In this document: positions 35,564 through 43,005 of the stretch, one piece after another
Position numbering within the stretch: the first letter of the stretch is position 1
Layout of the letters: each line of letters begins with the position of its first letter
Assembly: GCA_947165275.1 (NCBI GenBank)
Contig: CAMUZQ010000016.1
Span: 1-43,139 of the forward strand
Source of the DNA: an uncultured Lachnospiraceae bacterium
Lineage (GTDB): Bacteria > Bacillota > Clostridia > Lachnospirales > Lachnospiraceae
Reading direction: 5' to 3'
DNA length: 43,139 nt
Notes under the pieces: model-generated
The model's database searches: none
Seen by the model: only the letters and a program-made list of their open reading frames with translations
What the model was told of the DNA's origin: nothing
Program-made: the position numbers and the translations under genes

Positions 35564-36969
35564 TTGACACCCTCTCTGGTATCCTTCAGCCTGATCCCCC
35601 TTGAAAGCAGCTCATCCCTGATCTCATCGGCCCTGGCAAAATTTTTCTCCTTCCGGGCTGTCTGCCGCTCAGCGATCAGTCTCTCGATCTCCTCATCAAG
35701 GACCTCCTCCTTCGTCTCAAGCTTAAGCCCCATTACATTCCCGAGCTGCTCTATCACGGACCTGACAGCAGCTGCATATGCTCTGGTGGCTCCCTTCGAG
35801 GTGGTCGTATTTGCAAATTTCACAAGATCGAAAATGACAGAGATCCCGTCCGCGGTATTGAGATCATTATCCATAACCTCATTAAACCTGTCCCGCTCGC
35901 TGAGGACCTTCTCATATTCTGCAAGCTCCTTCTCTGTCATATCGCCTTCTATACCGTTCTTTTCAAGATCCGAAAGGTTCAAAACCCCGTTCTTTATACG
36001 GTCGAGTCCGGCCTTTGCTGATTCCATGAGCTGATCCGAGAAATTAAGCGGCGATCTGTACTGGGCCGAGAGCATGAAAAATCTCAGCACCTGCAGATCA
36101 TATTTTGCGGCAATATCCCTTACCGTAAAGAAATTGCCGAGGGATTTGCTCATCTTCTGGTTATCTATATTCAGGAAACCGTTATGCATCCAGTAGTGCG
36201 CAAAAGGAACCCCGTTTGCGGCTTCGGACTGCGCTATCTCGTTTTCGTGATGGGGAAAGATCAGATCCTCCCCTCCCGCATGTATGTCTATGGTATCTCC
36301 CAGATATCTCTTTGACATGCACGAGCACTCAATATGCCAGCCCGGCCTTCCCTCGCACCAGGGAGACTCCCAGAAGGGCTCGCCCTCCTTCTTCGGCTTC
36401 CAGAGAACAAAATCAAAATCATCCTCCTTCCCCTCAGCGCCCGACACCTTAAGCGCATGTCCCTCTGAGCGGTGTCCCGATTCAAGATCGTCGATATTTT
36501 TTCCGGAAAGCTTCCCGTATCCCGCAAATTTCCTCGTCCGGTAATAAACTGTACCGTCCTCAACCCTGTAAGCATACCCCTTCTTCTCCAGAGTGCTTAT
36601 CATATCTATCATTGCCGGTATTTCTCTGGTAGCCTGCGGATGCACAGTGGCAGGGAGCACATTTAACCCTTCCATATCCTTCCTGCATTCCGCGATGTAT
36701 CTCTCCGATATTTCGGACGCTTCAACCCCCTCTTCCCTGGCAGCATTGATTATCTTATCGTCCACGTCCGTGAAGTTGGAAACATAGTTCACCTCATAGC
36801 CCCTGTACGTCATATACCTTCTGAAGGTATCAAAAACTATCATGGGCCTCGCGTTTCCTATATGTATGAGGTTATACACAGTGGGGCCGCATACATACAT
36901 TGTGATCTTCCCCTCATTTATCGGAACAAATTCTTCAAGCCTTTTTGAAAGCGTATTGTAGATTTTCAT
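35548..36969 (-). CDS. cysS: Cysteinyl-tRNA synthetase
   Basis: Class I synthetase that charges tRNA-Cys. The 473 residues have the N-terminal CGPTVYNLIHIGNARP (Cys27 is a zinc ligand and HIGN the ATP site), WHIECSCMS and GGEDLIFPHHENEIAQSE (the other zinc ligands), and NQKMSKSLGNF (KMSKS), then the helical anticodon domain. Length is normal. It starts seven bases after the cysE stop and overlaps mrnC. This pairing of cysE and cysS puts cysteine synthesis and use in one unit. Confidence 0.97.
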   Translation of the reverse strand: MKIYNTLSKRLEEFVPINEGKITMYVCGPTVYNLIHIGNARPMIVFDTFRRYMTYRGYEVNYVSNFTDVDDKIINAAREEGVEASEISERYIAECRKDMEGLNVLPATVHPQATREIPAMIDMISTLEKKGYAYRVEDGTVYYRTRKFAGYGKLSGKNIDDLESGHRSEGHALKVSGAEGKEDDFDFVLWKPKKEGEPFWESPWCEGRPGWHIECSCMSKRYLGDTIDIHAGGEDLIFPHHENEIAQSEAANGVPFAHYWMHNGFLNIDNQKMSKSLGNFFTVRDIAAKYDLQVLRFFMLSAQYRSPLNFSDQLMESAKAGLDRIKNGVLNLSDLEKNGIEGDMTEKELAEYEKVLSERDRFNEVMDNDLNTADGISVIFDLVKFANTTTSKGATRAYAAAVRSVIEQLGNVMGLKLETKEEVLDEEIERLIAERQTARKEKNFARADEIRDELLSRGIRLKDTREGVKWSRI

Positions 36970-36976
36970 TCTCCTC

Positions 36977-37723
36977 TTAAATCCCTTCCCCGTTCATTCC
37001 TTCAGTCTGTTTTCTGTCCATCTCTATCCTGCTGCGCTCGGTCCTGCCTGAAGCGTCGTTTTTCAGGAATCTGAGCTCCTCCTCAAGCCTTAATATATGG
37101 TTCGTAAGCTCTGAATTTGCCTCTTTGAGATTATCCAGATCCTCTCTTACGGGATCCGGAAGATCAGTCTGATCTATATTCTCGGACGGTATCTCCTTAT
37201 CATACCGCTTGACGACACGCCCCGGAACTCCCACGACCGTACAATTGTCCGGAACAGATTCCAGCACCACCGAGCCTGCCCCTATCTTGACATTATTTCC
37301 TATCGTAAACGACCCCAGGACCTTTGCTCCGGCGCTTATCATCACGTTATTGCCTATAGTCGGATGCCTCTTGCCCTTTTCCTTTCCGGTGCCACCCAAC
37401 GTAACGCCCTGATACAGCAGTACATTGTCTCCTATCTCCGCAGTCTCTCCGATTATAACGCCGGTACCGTGGTCTATGAAGAAATTTTTGCCTATCTTCG
37501 CCCCGGGATGAATCTCAATCCCTGTCTTTCTTACAGCCTTCTGGGAAATATATCTTGCCCTGAAATAATGTCCCTTAAGATAATGCTCATGGGCTTTTCT
37601 GTAGTAATAGACAGCCCAGAAGCTCGGATAAAGAAATACCTCCCAGTCACTGTGTATGGCAGGATCGTGCTCTCTTGTGACCTTTATCTGTTCTTTTATA
37701 TACTTCCACGTAATCATACCCAT
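36977..37723 (-). CDS. cysE: Serine O-acetyltransferase
   Basis: Acetylates serine with acetyl-CoA, the first step of cysteine synthesis. A left-handed beta-helix of hexapeptide repeats is visible (IEIHPGAKIGKNFFIDHGTG onward), including GETAEIGDN, QGVTLGGTG, HPTIGNNV and PGRVVKRY. About 248 residues, longer than the usual 180-230 because of an Asn/Glu/Leu-rich C-terminal tail (about 185-245) that could form a coiled coil. The start is uncertain: ATG 37723 or ATG 37717 are plausible, neither with a clear binding site, and a GTG further upstream is possible. A -10-like TGGTAATCT lies just before the ATGs, so the mRNA could be nearly leaderless. It heads the cysS-mrnC-rlmB-sigH unit. Confidence 0.93.
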   Translation of the reverse strand: MGMITWKYIKEQIKVTREHDPAIHSDWEVFLYPSFWAVYYYRKAHEHYLKGHYFRARYISQKAVRKTGIEIHPGAKIGKNFFIDHGTGVIIGETAEIGDNVLLYQGVTLGGTGKEKGKRHPTIGNNVMISAGAKVLGSFTIGNNVKIGAGSVVLESVPDNCTVVGVPGRVVKRYDKEIPSENIDQTDLPDPVREDLDNLKEANSELTNHILRLEEELRFLKNDASGRTERSRIEMDRKQTEGMNGEGI

Positions 37724-37818
37724 TAGATTACCACAATGTAGAGCTTCTTGCACGTAAAACCGTATCCGCCCGTATCACAGGGGGTTTTAAAAGCTTCCGT
37801 CTCCTGCTGTAAAACCTT

Positions 37819-37847
37819 TTGACCCTGACCTGACTATAGTGTAAAGT
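37819..37847 (+). promoter_or_regulatory. Promoter of the carbonic anhydrase gene
   Basis: TTGACC at 37819-37824 and TAAAGT at 37842-37847 are 17 bp apart, a reasonable sigma-A match about 70 bp before the ATG at 37916. The 37724-37915 gap also has to hold the divergent cysE promoter. Confidence 0.6.
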
Positions 37848-37915
37848 AGGATTTACAGACTGCGGAACAGCTCTCTGGTTTCGTTCACGTATGCAGCAAG
37901 AGAAGGGGGTATGAA

Positions 37916-38458
37916 ATGACAAAAGATGAGATCATCGCAAGACTTAAGGACGGCAACAGGAAATACCTTACAGCAAAAGCCAACGACGGAGATGTTTCAG
38001 AGGCGATACGTGTTGATACCGCCGACAACGGACAGCATCCCTACGCTGTCGTGGTAGCCTGCTCCGATTCCAGGGTTGTACCCGAGGATATATTCATGAC
38101 CGGCATCGGTGAGCTTTTTGTTATCCGTGTAGCCGGAAATGTTATCACGGATACCCAGCTCGGCTCCGTAGAATACGCGTGCGGACATCTCGGCTGCCCT
38201 GTTGTGATCGTGCTCGGTCATACCAACTGCGGCGCAGTCGGAGCCGCTTTGGAGGGTGATGGTGAGGATCATGTAAAGTCCCTTACGGATTACATTCATA
38301 TTGCCATCGGCGACGAAAAGGATTATGAGAAAGCCTGCTGTCTCAATGCGGAGGCCGGGGCAAAGATAATAAAGGAGGCCCTGGGAACCGGCGACGACGC
38401 TCCCCTTGCAGTGGCCGCCATGTACGATATCAAAACCGGCGAGGTAAAGTGGCTCTGA
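37916..38458 (+). CDS. Beta-class carbonic anhydrase
   Basis: Interconverts CO2 and bicarbonate with a zinc ion. The 180 residues hold the zinc ligands Cys49 (VACSDSR), His102 and Cys105 (GHTNCGAVG), the Asp51-Arg53 gate, and RVAGNVITD. The size and compact form match short beta-class enzymes of Clostridia, near CcmM-independent type II forms. AAGGGGG lies about six bases before the ATG. It is transcribed alone from a sigma-A-like promoter and ends at a strong bidirectional terminator. Bicarbonate supply for carboxylases is the likely role. Confidence 0.93.
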   Translation: MTKDEIIARLKDGNRKYLTAKANDGDVSEAIRVDTADNGQHPYAVVVACSDSRVVPEDIFMTGIGELFVIRVAGNVITDTQLGSVEYACGHLGCPVVIVLGHTNCGAVGAALEGDGEDHVKSLTDYIHIAIGDEKDYEKACCLNAEAGAKIIKEALGTGDDAPLAVAAMYDIKTGEVKWL

Positions 38459-38512
38459 GGGTTTCCGTTCAATGAACCCGTAACAGCTGAGACTGATCTC
38501 CCGATCAACGTA

Positions 38513-38547
38513 AAAAAGTGCAGGATCGCAATGACCCTGCACTTTTT
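38513..38547. terminator. Bidirectional terminator (carbonic anhydrase / DUF1858)
   Basis: AAAAAGTGCAGG and CCTGCACTTTTT are perfectly complementary over 12 bp around an 11-base loop, with an A-run on one side and a T-run on the other. It lies 55 bp after the carbonic anhydrase stop and 42 bp after the opposing DUF1858 stop. Confidence 0.93.
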
Positions 38548-38588
38548 ATTGTAATACCGTGTAATACCGCGTTGTCCTGCCAGATCTT

Positions 38589-38840
38589 TTACTCCGCTTT
38601 CGCCGCGGCCTCCTTCTGTGTAGCCTCGATATATTCATTCAAATACCTGACTATATCATCACCGTCAAGACCATGCACCATAGCCGCATCAGCGACCGAC
38701 TCCGCCTGCGATGCAGGACAGCCTATACATCCCATGCCGCACTCCATCAGCGCGTACATGGACTGGGGATAAGCCCTTAAAATATCCCCGACAAGCATAT
38801 CCTTTGTTATCTCTACCTTTGTATTTTCCGTATCTGACAT
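38589..38840 (-). CDS. DUF1858 domain protein
   Basis: An 83-residue soluble protein with the DUF1858 pattern: an opening helix-strand EITKDMLVGDILRAYP, then a cysteine motif MECGMGCIGCPAS (Cys34, 38, 41) and an Ala-rich helical end. The family is a small fold often linked with hybrid-cluster, redox or transporter genes; the cysteines may bind metal or act in redox. It follows cstA by 17 bp on the same strand and shares its transcript. In Enterobacteria CstA/BtsT is accompanied by a different small protein (YbdD/YjiX), so this may be a stand-in partner. That last point is only inference. Confidence 0.88.
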   Translation of the reverse strand: MSDTENTKVEITKDMLVGDILRAYPQSMYALMECGMGCIGCPASQAESVADAAMVHGLDGDDIVRYLNEYIEATQKEAAAKAE

Positions 38841-38857
38841 GATCTTACCTCTTTCAC

Positions 38858-40612
38858 TCAGGCCTTCTTTTGCCCAGCCTGCTTCTTAAACGCATTTGCC
38901 GCCTCTATGACAAGGATCACAGCCAGAACTATCATCGCAACCGCGAAGATAAGCTGGAACCATACGCCGAATACAGCACGTCCGACCGAAGTCCCGTCCG
39001 CAACTGCCTTTCCGACGGAAACACCGCCTGTGATATCCTTAAGCTGAGCTATAACCTTCTGGCAAAGGCTGGTAAGAGTAGCCACCAGCATGAATGCCAT
39101 CGGGAAATAGAACATCTTATTATTCTTTCCGACCTCCCCGAGCCAGCAGCATACAGCAAGAAGAGCCACACCTGCAAGGAGCTGGTTAGCAGCTCCAAAC
39201 AGAGCCCAGATCTCATTAAGACTGTATCCGCCGAATACGCAGCCTATCACGACCATGAGCAGGGTTCCTGTAAGGGGATGAGCAAGAAAACTGCGGATAC
39301 CGCTGGCATCCTTATATGAAGCCTCGCCCTCCTTCAGGAAAAGCTCTGAGAACATGAACCTTGAAAGCCTTGTAGCAGAATCAAGCGATGTCAGGGCAAA
39401 GACAGAAACCGCCAGCGTAAGCAGAGCTGCTATGATATTGTACTGTGTTGATCCCTCAGGACCGAACATTGTAGCAATACCTGCTCCGAATGCCGCCGAT
39501 GGAGATCCGAAATCACCATTTACATATTTGCTGAATACCATACCTACCGCGATCATGGAAATGACACCGAGAGCCGACTCTATAAGCATGGAACCATATC
39601 CGATAGGCTTTGCATGAGCCTCGCTCGATATCTGCTTTGATGAGGTTCCAGTAGATATAAGTGAATGGAATCCCGAGCAGGCGCCGCAGGCAACTGTAAT
39701 GAAAAGAGCCGGGAATAAATATCCAAGCTTCTCATTCTTGAAACCTGTGAATGCCTGGAGCTGGAAGGTAGCCGTCCCTGCAAAAGCAGAAAACAGTATT
39801 CCGAAAACCGCTATCGCCATCATGGCATAAAGCAGGAATGATGACAGATAGTCACGGGGCTGCAGCATTATCCATACCGGGATCAGCGATGCTATCGCAA
39901 TATAAGCTCCGATAAATACGATCCATGCAGTCCTTCCCATTGCAAAACCGAAATTAAGTCCGAATACGGTAATAAGTATTATACCTATGATACCGATACA
40001 GGTAGCGGGTCCCGTCTTCATACCGCCCCTGTTTGTAAGCATGCCGTAGACAATTGCAAGAAGAATAAAGAGAACCGAGATCATAGCCGTCGTCTGATTG
40101 TTTGTAGGATTGCCAACCAGACCAAACTGCCCCGCATCAGGCGCAGTAAAGAATGTACCCGCAACTACATTAACGAATGAAGCAACGACCAGCACGAGCA
40201 CAAGAAGCGCGAATACCGTAAAAAGCTTCTTTGCCCTTTCTCCCATAGAATCTCTTATGATCTCACCAACAGACTTACCGTCATGTCTGATGGAGGCAAA
40301 GAGTGATCCGAAATCCTGAAGTCCGCCGAAGAAGATGCCTCCTATTACGCACCACAGAAATACGGGAACCCAGCCGAAGACCGCCGCCTGGATAGGACCG
40401 TTGATAGGACCTGCGCCTGCGATCGATGAGAAGTGATGTCCCATAAGAACAGCGGGATGAGCAGGGACATAATCCACTCCGTCACCCCTTGTTTTGGCAG
40501 GGGTTGGTCTTGAAGGATCGATCCCCCATTGCTTTGCAAGCCAGCTGCCATAAGCCACATAGCCTATGACAAGGCATACGATAGCAGCAAGAATAATGAG
40601 TAACGCTGTCAT
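38858..40612 (-). CDS. cstA: CstA-family transporter (carbon starvation protein)
   Basis: A 584-residue inner-membrane transporter with about 15 hydrophobic helices, of the family that imports pyruvate or peptides under carbon limitation. Family motifs include VPAHPAVLMGHHFSSIAGAGPINGP near residue 50, GGLQDFGSLFASIRHDGKSVGEII and GACSGFHSLISTGTSSKQ. I use ATG 40612 because AAGGAGA lies six bases upstream. A TTG six codons earlier falls inside the binding site itself. A terminator-like hairpin with a T-run ends about ten bases before that site. The DUF1858 gene follows 17 bp downstream. The substrate is not shown by sequence. Confidence 0.95.
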   Translation of the reverse strand: MTALLIILAAIVCLVIGYVAYGSWLAKQWGIDPSRPTPAKTRGDGVDYVPAHPAVLMGHHFSSIAGAGPINGPIQAAVFGWVPVFLWCVIGGIFFGGLQDFGSLFASIRHDGKSVGEIIRDSMGERAKKLFTVFALLVLVLVVASFVNVVAGTFFTAPDAGQFGLVGNPTNNQTTAMISVLFILLAIVYGMLTNRGGMKTGPATCIGIIGIILITVFGLNFGFAMGRTAWIVFIGAYIAIASLIPVWIMLQPRDYLSSFLLYAMMAIAVFGILFSAFAGTATFQLQAFTGFKNEKLGYLFPALFITVACGACSGFHSLISTGTSSKQISSEAHAKPIGYGSMLIESALGVISMIAVGMVFSKYVNGDFGSPSAAFGAGIATMFGPEGSTQYNIIAALLTLAVSVFALTSLDSATRLSRFMFSELFLKEGEASYKDASGIRSFLAHPLTGTLLMVVIGCVFGGYSLNEIWALFGAANQLLAGVALLAVCCWLGEVGKNNKMFYFPMAFMLVATLTSLCQKVIAQLKDITGGVSVGKAVADGTSVGRAVFGVWFQLIFAVAMIVLAVILVIEAANAFKKQAGQKKA

Positions 40613-40628
40613 GATAACTCTCCTTTTC

Positions 40629-40676
40629 AAAAAAAAATATTATTACGTAGACTCTGTAATGAACCGCAGAATCTAC
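40629..40676 (-). terminator. Terminator or attenuator just upstream of cstA
   Basis: On the minus strand GTAGATTCTG and CAGAGTCTAC (40676-40667 with 40656-40647) form a 10-bp stem with one wobble, then GTAATAATA and a run of nine T. It begins within the last codons of the upstream gene and ends about ten bases before the cstA ribosome binding site. Transcripts entering cstA from upstream must pass it, and no clear separate cstA promoter is visible. Confidence 0.7.
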
Positions 40677-41161
40677 ATTTTTGCAAAGAGTGCCTTCAGC
40701 ATGTCGCCTTGACGGTTAGAGACTACATTACCCAAAGAACACTCATAAGCAATCACCCTGAGCTCGCTCCATCCCCACAGCATAAAACGGTAGCTCTTAT
40801 AACGGCGTGTCTTTCTGATCCTTTTCTTTGTACCGGCATCAATGATGTCAGCTATTATTATCAGGATCCCGTCTGAATTCCTGTGGTCAGGCTTTGGATC
40901 CGCCCTTTTGAGCGTCTCCTCCCACACCTTGTCCACCAGGCCTTCATAGGCTGCCGCATCCAGCGAGCAGGCTTCGGCAAAAAAAACATATTCACAAGAG
41001 TCCATCTCTGTTATCTTTGCCGATTTTATCAGAAAATACTCCTCACTGTGCGATCTGAATGCCGCTTCGGCCGCAAATGGTTCCAGCGGCGTACTGCGGT
41101 TTATATCATAATAATCCTCATATGAAGCAATGATCTTTTGAAGTACTTCCTGTCTGTCTAT
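40673..41161 (-). CDS. Unknown protein (about 162 aa) with apparent ATA or ATT start
   Basis: The frame contains an ATG at 41005, but it is open and codes sensibly for 52 more codons upstream ([19 protein letters not shown]... to SAKITEMDS). It ends at an ATA at 41161, with an ATT one codon earlier. AAAGGTG lies seven bases before that ATA. No ATG, GTG or TTG occurs in the extension. The full protein includes [45 protein letters not shown] and [14 protein letters not shown], a pattern like a small family of Lachnospiraceae hypothetical proteins whose opening I recall as MDRQEV; that recall is unverified. No function is known. Its start overlaps the preceding gene's stop, and its end forms the hairpin before cstA. 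A sequencing error at the start is an alternative. Confidence 0.6.
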   Translation of the reverse strand: MDRQEVLQKIIASYEDYYDINRSTPLEPFAAEAAFRSHSEEYFLIKSAKITEMDSCEYVFFAEACSLDAAAYEGLVDKVWEETLKRADPKPDHRNSDGILIIIADIIDAGTKKRIRKTRRYKSYRFMLWGWSELRVIAYECSLGNVVSNRQGDMLKALFAKM

Positions 41162-41472
41162 AATCTTACACCTTTCAAAGTAAAACGGTGGAATATCCCG
41201 AAAACCCTCTCTCTCCCGAGAAATATCTCATCATCCATTTCCAGGATATAATTCGGGTATAAAACCCTCCCAACCCCGGTAGTTATCGCATGGTAGCCCT
41301 TAGACTCCGTCAGATAATCAGCTGTTTTATCATCGACTATCCTCTGATAGAGCTCAGTCACTTCAAGATCGGAATGCCCGCTGGCTCCGACCTCTATCAC
41401 CATATTCATCCTGCCTCTGCTCTTCATATATTCCAGCAGCTCAGGCTCGTATACTACCTTAAAATCCTTCAT
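41158..41472 (-). CDS. Small unknown protein (104 aa)
   Basis: A 104-residue soluble protein, [21 protein letters not shown] opening, rich in predicted beta strands, ending [14 protein letters not shown]. It has no cysteine. The length, the single N-terminal helix ([10 protein letters not shown]) and the closing strand are loosely like HesB-type or CC/Se-motif small proteins, but without their cysteines; this is weak. It starts 18 bp downstream of a good promoter and its last four bases overlap the following unknown gene. The two probably form an operon that leads into the cstA region. Confidence 0.65.
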   Translation of the reverse strand: MKDFKVVYEPELLEYMKSRGRMNMVIEVGASGHSDLEVTELYQRIVDDKTADYLTESKGYHAITTGVGRVLYPNYILEMDDEIFLGRERVFGIFHRFTLKGVRL

Positions 41473-41489
41473 TTCGTTCCAATCAGAGA

Positions 41490-41519
41490 ATTATACACCC
41501 TGTACCTGAAATAGTACAA
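41490..41519 (-). promoter_or_regulatory. Promoter of the two small unknown genes
   Basis: On the minus strand TTGTAC (41519-41514) and a perfect TATAAT (41495-41490) are separated by 18 bp, a little over the optimum. The ATG at 41472 follows 18 bp after the -10, giving a short leader. Confidence 0.65.
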
Positions 41520-41530
41520 ATCCGGGAGCT

Positions 41531-41564
41531 TAGGAACTGTTCAGAAATAACTTTACAGTTCCTT
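41531..41564. repeat. Interspersed repeat, copy 2 (AGGAACTGT type)
   Basis: AGGAACTGT (41532-41540) and ACAGTTCCT (41555-41563) are perfect 9-bp inverted arms around 14 bases (TCAGAAATAACTTT). The element reaches the last base of the nitroreductase stop codon. The 28 bases from CTTAGGAACTGTT match copy 1 at 550-578 in the same orientation with one or two single-base shifts. It could serve as the nitroreductase terminator. Confidence 0.7.
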
Positions 41565-42105
41565 ACTTTACGGTGAGGAGATCCGCAACCTCTTTTCTCT
41601 TGGGCGCCTGAGGCTCCTCTGCCGGATATCCCACAGGAATAAGCGCCGATACCTTCTGCCCCTCGGGTACACCTGCAGCCTCGATGACCTTCGCCTCATC
41701 ATATATTCCGAGGATCACAGAACCAAGTCCCTTTGCATAGGCCGCCAGACTGAAAGCCTCAGAAGCTATGCCGGCATCAAACGACTGCCAGTGCTCACCC
41801 TTCGAGGTTGATTCGGAACCGTCCCTCTCATATCCCGCTCTCTTGTCCACAGTAAGGAGCAGTACAAGCGCCGGAGCGTTGTTTATGGATTTGGTATTCC
41901 ACTCAAAATCCATGACGCATTCATTTGCTATCTTATCCTTTATCTCCTTATCCAGGATAAGCATATACCTTACCGACTGGCTGTTTTTCCATGAAGGTGC
42001 AAAACGCGCTGTCTCCACGATCTCCTCTATCAGCTCCCTGGTCACCTCCTGATCCGTAAACTTTCTTATGCTTCTTCTTCCTTTTATGCCCTCAATAAGT
42101 TCCAT
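41563..42105 (-). CDS. Nitroreductase-family flavoprotein
   Basis: A 180-residue NAD(P)H-dependent FMN enzyme. RRSIRKFTDQEV and FAPSWKNSQSVRYMLI form the FMN-binding N-terminus; AAYAKGLGSVILGIY and the ALIPVGYPAEEPQAPKRKEV C-terminus complete the fold. It reduces nitro compounds, quinones or similar acceptors; the substrate is not shown. AAAGGGGTG lies about four bases before the ATG. A hairpin in the 90-bp upstream gap probably ends the previous gene, so it is likely transcribed alone. Confidence 0.9.
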   Translation of the reverse strand: MELIEGIKGRRSIRKFTDQEVTRELIEEIVETARFAPSWKNSQSVRYMLILDKEIKDKIANECVMDFEWNTKSINNAPALVLLLTVDKRAGYERDGSESTSKGEHWQSFDAGIASEAFSLAAYAKGLGSVILGIYDEAKVIEAAGVPEGQKVSALIPVGYPAEEPQAPKRKEVADLLTVK

Positions 42106-42141
42106 ATGACACCCCTTTCATGTATAAAAAATAATTTCTGC

Positions 42142-42168
42142 CATACTGCCTGTTTACGAAGCAGTATG
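42142..42168 (-). terminator. Hairpin after the membrane-protein gene
   Basis: CATACTGC and GCAGTATG form a perfect 8-bp stem with an 11-base loop. On the minus strand it is followed, after about ten bases, by ATTATTTTTT, a T-rich run. The gap makes this a weaker intrinsic terminator than those elsewhere in the window. Confidence 0.5.
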
Positions 42169-42195
42169 ACAGTATTTTACCACCTGACGTCCGAT

Positions 42196-43005
42196 TTAGG
42201 AATTTCCATATTTTCTTTTATGCACACATAACCCCGAGCTGCAGTTTTGGCATTGAAGATATGCATTTGTATTCTCGGAGAATCTCTCCGGATGCCTCCA
42301 CACCGTGATCTCCCATCTTGCAAGCAGGATCACGGACATTATGAGCAGCGACCAGGTATATATCCCCGGTGTAAAAAACAGGGGAGTAAACATCATCGCA
42401 AAGTCCCAGTTAAAGATCCTGCAGGTTCCGCAGCACTTATTCTTCAGGAACCAGGACTGGAAGGGACAGAAAAAAAGGATGCAGATCACGTCGCAGACCG
42501 AATATGCAAGGCTGAGCAGGAGCATGATCCCCTGATCCGGAAGCACTGTCATGTACAGGGCGCCTATGACTGCATTCATCACCACCCACAGCAGTGCCAC
42601 TATCACAGTCGCATTATTGTCCTGTATCTTTACCTCATCCCTTCCGGTCGGGACGTAATTTCTCTTAAACTCCTTCTGACAGCCATGGCTTTCAAGCTTC
42701 GACGGAAAGAATCTCAATATCATCTCGATCATGAAAACAACCCAGATGAAAACAAGGATCAGGTTTTCGCTCCCGCCTTCAAAATCGGTGATCGAGATGA
42801 CATGTCCCCTGCTCCGCTCACGGATATACCAGACCAGCCCTGCCGCAAATAACAGACTTCTGTAGGCCAGCTTATAATAATGAAAGACCAGTACCGATGT
42901 AAATGAATGCTTCTTCAAAATCATATCCATACCATTATCGGACTTTTTTCTCTGCAAAGCAATCATGTCCTTCATCTTTACAACCGTCACATCCATCTCT
43001 TCCAT
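42196..43005 (-). CDS. Polytopic membrane protein with cysteine motifs, unknown function
   Basis: A protein of up to 300 residues with about six hydrophobic helices in the C-terminal two thirds. A loop (FFCPFQSWFLKNKCCGTC, then RIFNWDFAMMFTPLFF) and a C-terminal CQNCSSGLC give about seven cysteines, which could bind metal or take part in redox. I remember similar hypothetical membrane proteins in Lachnospiraceae, with no known role. The start is uncertain: ATG 43005, 42930 or 42924 are candidates, none with a clear binding site, and a TTG at 43098 opens the frame. The upstream 30 codons use CGA and CGT arginines, unlike the neighbours, which favours a later start. The window's right end (43006-43139) shows nothing else recognisable. 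Confidence 0.65.
   Translation of the reverse strand: MEEMDVTVVKMKDMIALQRKKSDNGMDMILKKHSFTSVLVFHYYKLAYRSLLFAAGLVWYIRERSRGHVISITDFEGGSENLILVFIWVVFMIEMILRFFPSKLESHGCQKEFKRNYVPTGRDEVKIQDNNATVIVALLWVVMNAVIGALYMTVLPDQGIMLLLSLAYSVCDVICILFFCPFQSWFLKNKCCGTCRIFNWDFAMMFTPLFFTPGIYTWSLLIMSVILLARWEITVWRHPERFSENTNAYLQCQNCSSGLCVHKRKYGNS

Noticed and set aside
37997-38542. A 181-codon minus-strand frame opposite the carbonic anhydrase gene
   Set aside because: It is antisense to an enzyme with all catalytic residues and runs through the terminator hairpin.
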